Source: Populus alba (lineage: Eukaryota; Streptophyta; Magnoliopsida; Malpighiales; Salicaceae). Taken from it: a stretch of DNA of 64,000 nt. Made by a program: the position numbers and the translations under genes. The stretch covers positions 10,230,001-10,294,000 of the forward strand of contig NC_133295.1 in assembly GCF_005239225.2 (NCBI RefSeq). Direction: 5' to 3'. The notes under the pieces were generated by a model that saw only the letters and a list, made by a program, of their open reading frames with translations, had not been told where the DNA came from and searched no databases. Below, one piece after another: positions 55,900-64,000 of the stretch; position 1 is the stretch's first letter; every line of letters starts with the position of its first letter.

Positions 55900-56270
55900 A
55901 AAGAAAAGGAAAGAAAAAAAGAATGAGACCCGGAGGATACCGAAACTCTGATGATAATACTTTTATAATTATTGGAAAGAGTTCTATAAGACGAATCTAT
56001 AAACATTAAAAAAGTTTATTAATAGTAGCTGGCATGATTCACATGTGTCATTTAAAAGTAAGTAATCCACCTATCGCTTTAGAATTAAGCGTTTTGATTA
56101 TTTCGATCACTAGTGACAACATTCCTAGAAATTTGTTGATATATCTAGTTAAACTATTTTTAATGGTTTTAGAAATATTATCATTGGAGTTTTAATATGC
56201 CTCTAATCTCATTATTTCTTTTTATTATTTTCTTTTCTTTCATCTCTTTGGAGTTTGTGCCAATCCATTT
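55900..56270. repeat. Fifth copy of the foldback repeat, host of the copia insertion
   Basis: gaaactctgatgataata near 55939 and the complementary attatcattggagttttaata near 56178 are the arms seen in the 12.2-14.0 kb array, as are the flanking purine-rich (left) and pyrimidine-rich (right) ends. The purine-rich left end continues across the copia element at about 42486-42532 (aaaagagagaaatgag...gagaggaaaggta), so copia landed in its left arm. Confidence 0.65.
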
Positions 56271-57947
56271 TAATACTTTACTTCAAATATCACAATTTTC
56301 AAGTGAAATTTTTTAAAATACCACACTTAGAAACAACAATATTTCCTTAACTCTATTTTTTTTTTTTTTTAAATGTTATTCTGCTTGTATTATTTTGTGA
56401 AAACTTTAGGACACATGTGTTAATTAAAGAAAAATACCCCAAAATAAACCTCTTATTTAGGCATGTTAGTTGTTAAGGTTGTTAAACACGAGGGATAATG
56501 CAATTTCAATTGCTTAAATTTATTTATTTTAATTTTTAACTTTATTTAAATAAGTTTCTAATATTTTAAATTTTGATTAAACTTAAATATATTATGTTTA
56601 GAATGCTTTGATTAAAGAAAAAAGTAAAGTTTGTAAAGTAAAATAGGTTTCCTATAACTAAGCTATTTATAAAATATATTATTATTATTATTATTATTAT
56701 CTAGTTTTGTAGAAAACTTTCTTTCTCATTTTTCGCTAACATATATCTTATTAATGATTTCAACTTTAAACATTGTCTTCATATCATCATTTAAAAGATG
56801 CATCAATATTTGATAATAATTTACTTAAATATTGTATTGTACAAAACAAATAAAAATCATATACCTATTTAAATAAAATTAAAAATTAGACATTAAACCA
56901 TGAAAATCATATAAATTTATATATTGAATATTGCTTTATATCTATTTTTTTTATGTAACTAGCAAGTGTACTCGCAACATAGATTTCAAGGTAATTTCTA
57001 ACCTAAAAGATATGTGGGTGTAAGCATTATTAATACCTTTTCTAGAATCATGTGATTTTTTAATTGAAAAGATAATGTATGTACATAATAAAATGAATTG
57101 AAAAAATATATGAATTGATAAATCATTAAAAGAGTGATTAATATTAATTAAAGATTCAAATGGAAAGTTGATCTTCATTGTAAAAAATAAAAAATAAATA
57201 TAAATACAAATATTTGACCTTGTAACACATGCTATTTTTTAAATTTTATTTTATTTAATTATATAAAAATTAAAATGAATATTGATAAGAAAGTCAATGA
57301 TTAGAATTCTGGAGAAATTGTTTTTAATCAAAATTATCTTCTCTCATTCATGTAATTATTTCTATTATGATAATAAGTTTTTTTTTTTTATTAACAACAA
57401 GGTTTATTGAAACAAAAAACTAATGCAATCAAAAAAATTATTTGTCAAAAATTCTAATGACTTGAAACAAGGAGCAACAAACTAATATTTTAAATAAAAA
57501 AACAACCTTTTCTTATTCATGTATTTTTTTTTATGCTTTAAAAAATATGTTTTTTTTTAATCAGAAATAGTATTTTTAAATAAAAATTTATTATAATCAT
57601 GAAATTAAGTTTCAATAAAAAAAATCATAAATCAATCATTTCTACACACTTGTATGAATAAGTTTAAAAAATAATAAACTTGAAAAAAGGAATTTAAAAG
57701 ATATACAATAATAAAGTAGATACTGTATTCTCATGGAATATCAATAAGCATATTATTTTAAAAAATGGCATATTAGGTTAAGTAAATATTTATTTATAAA
57801 TCAAATTTAACTATTACCATAAAAATAATAATAAAAAAAACTCTATTGTTATCGAAAGTTATGGCATAAGTGGATCATTGTTTAAATATAATTTTAATAA
57901 ATTAATTGAAAGATAATTTTTTTCTAAAACATGTGATGGCAACGTAA
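56271..57947. other. AT-rich intergenic spacer
   Basis: No gene. A TTA/ATT microsatellite lies near 56678-56700, with several A and T tracts. Confidence 0.6.
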
Positions 57948-57955
57948 CAAATAAG

Positions 57956-58886
57956 TAAGGGTGAGCAAAAAAAACCGATAAAACCAATTAAACCGAGAAA
58001 ACCGGAAAAAAAATAACCGAAAAAATCAAATTGAAAAAAAAAACGAATTAACTGATTAAAAAATCACAAAAAAATTCCGGTTCGGTTCAGTTTCAGTTTC
58101 TAAAGTCTAAAACTGATTGAACCAACCGAACTGAACCGGTTCAATTAACCAGCACTTAAAAAAAATACAAGTATAAATACAAACATTTCCTAACCCTAGC
58201 CGCCCCCCCTTCTCTGTCTCTCACTTTACCCTCTGGCCCCCGCCCCCCGCCCTCTCCCTTCTCTGTATCTCACTTTACCCCGCCCTCCCACCCCCCCCAC
58301 TCCCTTCTATGCATCTCTTTCACTTTACTTTTGGGTTTTAATTTTCTTGTCGAGTATGTGCCATAAATGGAATTGGAATAGTAGATCCTTTCCTTTTCTT
58401 TTGTTTTTCATATCTGTGGATTTCTACAACTTCTCTGCCATTTGATTAATTACAATAAAATGGATGAACTTTCCCTCGAACAATCAAACTCACTCCCATC
58501 AACGTCCATCAGAATATGTTGATCAAACGACATAAAGTTCTTCTAAACGTAACCCATTCACAGACTATGTGGTTGGCTTTACTGACTAATTACAATGTTT
58601 GGGTCTTGGGTTTTTTTCCCGATTTGCAGGGTTGAGTTTTGTTTAGATCACCTTAATCAACACTATGTGCAGTTAGACGTTGTTGCGGTCAAGGTTATAG
58701 GAGAAGTAGAGAGGACCATTGGGTTTGAACCAGTTTGGAAGGGGAAAAAATCGAACCGAACCGAACCAAAATTAATCGGTTTAAACCGGTTTTCGGTTCG
58801 GTTCGGTTCAAAAAATTAAAAAAAAAATTTGGATTGGTTGTTTATTTTGGTTTAAAACCGGACCGAACCGGAAATGCTCAGCCCTA
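57956..58886. mobile_element. Non-autonomous hAT-like element, 931 bp
   Basis: Terminal inverted repeats TAAGGGTGAGCA and TGCTCAGCCCTA (10 of 12 paired) are flanked by the perfect 8-bp target duplication CAAATAAG (57948-57955 and 58887-58894), the hAT hallmark. Both subterminal regions are crowded with gaaccggttc / cggttcggtt words in both orientations. The interior has a C-rich block with three imperfect copies of cttctctgtctctcactttaccc (about 58200-58330) and exon-like sequence around 58620-58740. The latter includes a tttttcccgatttgcag acceptor-like stretch that may be captured host DNA. No transposase is encoded. Confidence 0.88.
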
Positions 58887-58894
58887 CAAATAAG

Positions 58895-59520
58895 ATAATC
58901 GTGTCTAGGCCTATAAAGAGGGGCTCATGCTCCAAGCACAAACTAATAAGCCTAGCAGTGCATCAAAAGGCTAGCCCATACATGGCTTTCCTTTTTTTTC
59001 TTTAAAGGGAAAACAACATGTGGTCCAATATATTTTATTATTTTAGAATGGACGACACATTGGCTGCTTAATTGAATTCTAGCCATCTCTAATGGCTAAA
59101 AAATTAGGGTTCAAGTTTTTGAACTCTAAAAATTCTTTTTCAACTTGTCTTCATCTATAAATACTTTAAAAACATCTTATGAACTTCATGAAACATGTTT
59201 TTAACACGCATACTTACAAACTCTACAATAAATATAAAAAAATAAATGAATAAAAAACTTTTTGATCCCCCATTTATTTTTTTTCTTACAAGATAAATAC
59301 TTCAAACCACTTCCATGAAATTCCTCTCCTTATTACAAATCTAATTACACCATAATTGATCTTTTTGTTATCAGAATGTGCATGAAGAATTTATTTTTCT
59401 CTCCGTCTATTTTTTTGATGACTTTCTTTCTCATTTCTCAACAATCAAAGACTAACATGTGAAAGTATGAAGTTTAGGACCATAATATAAAAATATTAAA
59501 ATTTAATGGTCAAATAGCAC
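58895..59520. repeat. Dispersed repeat related to 27720-28150
   Basis: Shares tcatgctccaagc / catgctcttaggc, then ggttcaagttttt and aactctaaaaa, with the 27.7-kb copy, in the same order. The hAT element lies immediately to the left. Confidence 0.4.
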
Positions 59521-60975
59521 ACCAATATAAACTTTTTTCACACCATGACAAGAAAGATGTCTCTCAAGTAAACAAAGGGAAAATTTGTAAAAATAAACTC
59601 GCCACCTAAAATAAACAGTGATTTCATAGATTCAGGTAAATGATTGATTATACTTAAGGAAAGATAAACATCATTCTTATCACATTTTTTCAAAACAAAG
59701 GTATTTTTGCTATATGATTTCTTCTAAATTACATGCCATTAATTGTCTGAATTATTTTCTAAACTTATCTTAGAATTTATTTTATTTCATTTTAAAGAAA
59801 AGATGTCAGTCCCTAAGAATAAAAGACTCATCGATAAATTTGATGTTAATTCCTAAAAGTAGAAGATTTTGTTGATTTAGGATTTAAATGAAAAACATTA
59901 GATACTAATACTAAAATTAGGAAATTTCATTGATTTAGGATTTTGATTGATGTGGATCTCTTGATTATATTAAAGTAGATAACAACCTATAAAGTTGAAA
60001 ATCAAGTTTAACATAACTCTAATCCAGAAGTAACTATATACCTAAGAATCAAAGGTATTGGGAAAAAAGAAAAACTTAAACCTAAAAATAACATATTTAT
60101 CTAAGAACTCTAAGTATGTGAATGACGCCACCAAACCAGTTAATATTTGATAAGTTAGTGTATAATCTTTGTCTCTGTAAAAAAAGATTGTTTTGCCATA
60201 AACAAATAAAAGTAAAACTCATGTTTATTCTTCAACTTGTTGCCTAAATTTGTAGCTCAAAGGAACATAATATAGTCTCATCTAACTAACATTAATGGAT
60301 CCATTTTGGTTTGCAAGCTAATTAGCCTAAACTAGTGGTAAACAAACATAAGTTCAATAATAAAATAAACTCCTAAAAAATATCTAATAGGCCAGAACAA
60401 ACCAAAATTTAAAATAATTATTCAAAATTAGATAAATAAATAAAATAAGATAATAAAAACAAAGTTTTTATGCTAACATTCCTGGTGTCAACTAGAAAAT
60501 CTTGTGTGTCTTGCAACCTTTGTCCACCTACCATAATCTTTTTTAATTGTTACATGGCTTTAAGATGGCCAACAATATCTTGAACAAATGAATTAAAATC
60601 TTGTCGATTCATTTATTTGTAGATAAAAATGGAGATAATATTGGTAAAAATATACTAAACTTAAAGATAATGTTACTAAAGCAAAATAGTGCCTATAGCT
60701 CCCAAGTGGCTCCATCATAGAAGGGTGTTTTAGTATAGCTAAAGACTCTTTATATTGCCATCAACCAACATCTCTAACCAATTTAAGCTTATCTTCAACT
60801 TTCTTTTAAATTAACCTTAAATTCAAAAACCATCCTTTTGCAAATCATTTCAATAAATTAACAAAAAATTCTTTGTAATGGTTTTAGGGATTAAAAATTG
60901 ATTTAGTGAACTATAAAAAAAGCTAGAATATTCAAGCATCAAATGATTAAACTTGAAAATCAAGCTTTCAAAGCC
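59521..60975. other. AT-rich intergenic spacer
   Basis: No gene. At 59800-59960 a gat(a/t)(a/t)taggatttt / gattgatttaggatt motif recurs several times. Nothing else is identifiable. Confidence 0.5.
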
Positions 60976-61110
60976 TAGCCACCTTTGTATTGACATATTC
61001 GAGCTAATCGAGAGCTCACCTTTCAATCAATAAATATGGAGTTATAGACCTTCGAATCAAGAGTGGTTTGATCCCCATGGTAGATCTATATGTCAATGCA
61101 AAGGTGGCTA
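60976..61110. repeat. 22-bp inverted repeat with 91-base loop
   Basis: tagccacctttgtattgacata (60976-60997) pairs with tatgtcaatgcaaaggtggcta (61089-61110) with one mismatch. Confidence 0.85.
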
Positions 61111-61129
61111 ACGGGCTTTCCAATGTGTT

Positions 61130-61985
61130 TTTTTTTTTTTTTTTTTGTGATTTTGCCAAAAAAAATTCAAATGATTTTCAAAAATTTAGAAACAATTTAG
61201 GGATCATTTTTAAAATTATTTATGGATCCCTCACATATTTTTCGATCTTTTCATATAATATTTGGATTGTAAACTTATACTATAAGATACTAACCCAATA
61301 TTTCTTCAAAATTTTAGAAAAAAAACTCCTTATTTTAAAAAATACAAAATTACGTTTTTATTTGTTGTGCATACAATCAAATTCTAAAAATTTCATGTAT
61401 ATTTATAAAAAAATAAAAATTATATTTTTATTGACCCAATATTTCTTCAAAATTTTAGAAAAAAACTCCTTATTAAAAAAAAAATACAAAAATTATGTTT
61501 TTTTTTATGTGCATACAGCCAAATTCTAAAAAGTTTCATGTATATTTATAAAAAAAATAAAAATTATATTTTTATCATACTTTGAAAAATAATAAAAATT
61601 AGTTAGTGAATATCATGACAAGTTTATGATTATCTATTAAGAGTTGACTAAAATTTCAAAAAACACTATTAATTTTTTAGTTTTAAAATAGTTAGGTTTG
61701 AGTTTGATAAGATATGGATTTTCTTACTAAGAAGAACAATTTCTTGAATCTTAGATATACCAATAAATAGAAACATGATTTATAAAAAATAATTAATCAA
61801 TAATGCAATTTACCACAGGTTGGGTATACTAGAGGTGATGTATATTTTCCATGCACAACTAGTCTCTTTACTTAGACTTTTACATATTAGATATTGATTC
61901 TTAAAAACTCTTCAAATTATAATTTTATGATTTTATCTCAATATACTTAAAACCCTCTCGAGGCAGACCTACCATTCAGTTGGTA
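61130..61985 (+). mobile_element. Relic of a long LTR, paralogous to 31440-32180
   Basis: Ordered matches with the 29.8-32.2 kb relic include gatcatttttaaaattatttatgg, acttatactataagatactaaccca, tttatgattatctattaagagttga, and the block at about 61810-61900 (ggttgggtatactagaggtgatgta...ctagtctctttacttagac). The last corresponds to the conserved LTR-terminal block of the nested element (ggtagggtgcgttaggggtgct...ccagtcccgtaccc). A 61-base segment (acccaatatttcttcaaaatttt...) is directly duplicated at about 61290 and 61436. The ORF at 61068-61529 is an artefact of this AT-rich sequence. Confidence 0.6.
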
Positions 61986-62227
61986 TGCACAATACAATCA
62001 CCAGCACACCTTGTTCATCTTCACCGGCATTAGAGAAACTCCATCTCTCTCAAGCAATTTTTTTCTTTCCCGTCTCCACGTTCTTAGCCTCTCTCTCCTT
62101 TTCTTCTATTAAGAGAACATCACCGATAGAGACGGATGAAGATGGTTTTGTTCAACTTTTTTTTTCCAGAAGAGAAGAAGTCAAAAGCTACCTGATTTAC
62201 AAACCATGGATGAACCTCATGTGTTGA
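61985..62227 (+). other. 80-codon open frame, unrecognised
   Basis: Starts MHNTITSTPCSSSPALEKLH and is Ser-rich and hydrophobic, like a plastid transit peptide, then has KRTSPIETDEDGFVQLFF. It abuts the LTR relic, so it may be LTR leader sequence. Low support as a gene. Confidence 0.2.
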
Positions 62228-62364
62228 CAAAGTGAACCATGAAACCAATTTGTTATAATACGATTTATATAATATATTAACTTGTTCATTATTTTATTTA
62301 TATATAATAGTAAACTGACTGAATTCATTTTTAGTTTATTTAATAATTATAATAACAAATTATA

Positions 62365-62530
62365 CTAAGGTTTCGTTTGGAAATGAGAGCCAACTTGTAT
62401 TTCTAACATGATTTAATTTTTTTTTTGTGAAAAAATTTATTTTTGTTGTATATTTTGAATTATTTTGATATTTGGTTTTAAAAATAATTTTTTTAAAATG
62501 TCATTTTAATATATTTTTAAATTTTTTTTT
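62365..62530. repeat. AT-rich dispersed repeat, copy 3
   Basis: Begins tttcgtttggaaatgagagc and continues tgaattattttgatatttgg, then a ttttaaaaataat core, as in the copies at 9.5 and 25.6 kb. Confidence 0.55.
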
Positions 62531-63860
62531 TGACAATTATATCATAATAATACCATTATAAGGATGTATAAATAAAGGTGGAGCTATGATAACCGGGAAA
62601 TGTTTATAATATGTTGAGATCCAATGCTTAAAACGTTACTTTATATCTTTGCAAAGCATAAAGGGTATATATATTACAAATGTTATAAAAAATTAATCTT
62701 TTTTAATTAGAAACGAGTGATTTGGCTTTTAATGCAACAAGTAGGAGAAACAGTTTTTTAATTATTATTACGAAAAATAAAGAAGCGAATCCAGAAGTAT
62801 AGGCTACAACAAGAGTTCAATGTAATTATGTTAATAAAAAATTTGATAGGCAGTTTTTTTATCTAATTCAACTATTACATAAATAAGACTTCAAAAGTTT
62901 TTTTTTTTTTTTAAAAAAAAAAAACCACTTTCAAAAAAAGGGATAAGAAAGATATTATTTCAACTGCAAATAATTTTTATGGGATTAATATAATAAAAAT
63001 AAATTTTTATTGGTAGGCGTTTAGTAGTGTCGTCAAAATGATATTTGTTTGAAATTTAAAAATATTAATAGGAGCAACAGCGTTTTCAAAAACATTCTAT
63101 CTCGAGCAGGCCCAATTTTATCGCTTTTCTTTTAGGTCTGACAAGAAGAAGAAAGAAAGAAATAAGCCCAAAAGTGGTAGGGCTAATTTGCAAAAAAGCC
63201 CATGAAAATTAGTTGAAATTGATAATAAAATAAAATAAAAACCCACTGCAATCATTCTTCCGTTTCTATTTGTTGTTTTTCCTTCAAAAGAGCAGAGAGA
63301 TAAGACCTTAATTAATTTATTTTTGGAAAACACTGCAATTTTATTATCTGCCTTTCGCACCGTTTCTTTCTTGTTGTCCTTTTGAGTTAATTATTAGCCC
63401 CAGTCCTTGTAGTTTAATAACATTCACTACTGCGACCATATTGTTTCATATACTTCATATCTAATCCTAATATTCTTAAATTTTGTCAGCACGGTCCTTC
63501 TACCAGCATCACATTCTTTCCTGATTTATTTTGTTTTCTTCTTTTTTATTTGAAGAAACAAAGAAAAGTAGGATCCAGATAAGGAGAATTTGATAACAAA
63601 AAACGTTTTTTTTGAAAAATAAATAAATTGAGGACAAACAAGGGGTGTTAAGTGATTTTTATACTATATGGATTGCTGTGTTATTATTGATAAATTATAG
63701 GGATCTAAGATATAAATTAGCTCCTTCGTTTATTTTTGGTATTAGAAAAAATATTAAAAAACTTCCAACAACAAAAAATAGAAAAAAAAAAAAATAGCAA
63801 GTGATAGCAAGAGAGCTTCGAAGTGAGCAAAAACTAGCTCTGGCTGACAGGCACCATCGA
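62531..63860. other. Spacer, possible distal promoter
   Basis: AT-rich. Between 63100 and 63240 there are ggcccaat, agcccaaaa and agcccatg words, which resemble site II-type promoter elements of housekeeping genes. No gene is seen in the window. Confidence 0.35.
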
Positions 63861-64000
63861 CGTCATCATCTTTATATTAAGGCTCGTAGATTTATTTCTC
63901 TCTCTCTCTAGGCTTCTCTCTCTGTTTTTTTTTTTGGCCTTCTCTATAATTTTATTTTTTCTGGTTTCAAAATTCAGTCAACAGAGGAGGTTTGAGTATG
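63861..64000 (+). promoter_or_regulatory. Possible core promoter and leader of a gene beyond the right edge
   Basis: tttatatta at about 63870, a ctctctctct-rich leader-like stretch (63895-63950), and an ATG as the last three bases of the window. The arrangement is suggestive, but nothing downstream is visible. Confidence 0.25.

Noticed and set aside
61068..61529. 153-codon plus-strand frame rich in Phe, Lys and Asn
   Set aside because: It is AT-rich LTR relic sequence containing an internal direct duplication. The same region in the 31-kb paralogue is not open.

Overview
The window reads as nuclear DNA of a dicot tree, most likely Populus or another Salicaceae. The inference rests on four typical eudicot genes with GT-AG introns, very AT-rich spacers, and several dispersed repeats that I recall as typical of poplar; no database search was run.

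Genes. (1) 37-241 is the last exon of a kinesin-light-chain-related TPR protein entering from the left. (2) 2512-4959 (minus) is an intact intronless PLS-class pentatricopeptide (PPR) gene. (3) 5234-9475 (plus) is a nine-exon RRP40 exosome cap subunit gene, head-to-head with the PPR gene across 274 bp and carrying a dead copia fragment in intron 4. (4) 19721-21295 (plus) is a three-exon R2R3-MYB gene of the WER/GL1/MYB23 type. A possible small gene lies at 40961-41158, and the right edge may hold the leader of a further gene.

Mobile DNA fills most of the rest. 12.2-14.0 kb holds at least four copies of a self-complementary (foldback) repeat. A degenerate interval follows to 19.3 kb, with LTR-like ends and a CACTA relic. 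23695-25213 is a well-delimited non-autonomous CACTA element. 29.8-32.2 kb is a relic of a long LTR. 33.5-33.7 kb is a plastid rpoB fragment. 35.8-40.5 kb is degenerate retroelement-like DNA with a 26-bp tandem array. 57956-58886 is an intact non-autonomous hAT-like element, and 61.1-62.0 kb is another long-LTR relic.

The centrepiece is a three-layer nest at about 42.5-56.3 kb. A fifth foldback copy was entered by a copia retrotransposon (42533-55894, 258-bp LTRs, AGGTA target duplication). Its gag gene was then split by an 8.6-kb element (43164-51795, about 1.96-kb LTRs, AGAGA target duplication). That inner element has no gag or pol. It carries a primer binding site and LTR 3' end of Tat/Ogre (Ty3/gypsy) type, and its 3' third is five successive families of tandem repeats (47911-49750). 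Most of these share a GGTC(A/G)CC core, and several form a tiny hairpin whose closing pair varies compensatorily. This makes it a large retrotransposon derivative (LARD) with an actively diversifying satellite-like 3' region, and it is the most unusual structure in the window.

The four main genes work independently, in vesicle/cytoskeletal scaffolding, organelle RNA processing, RNA turnover and epidermal cell fate. I see no functional cluster.
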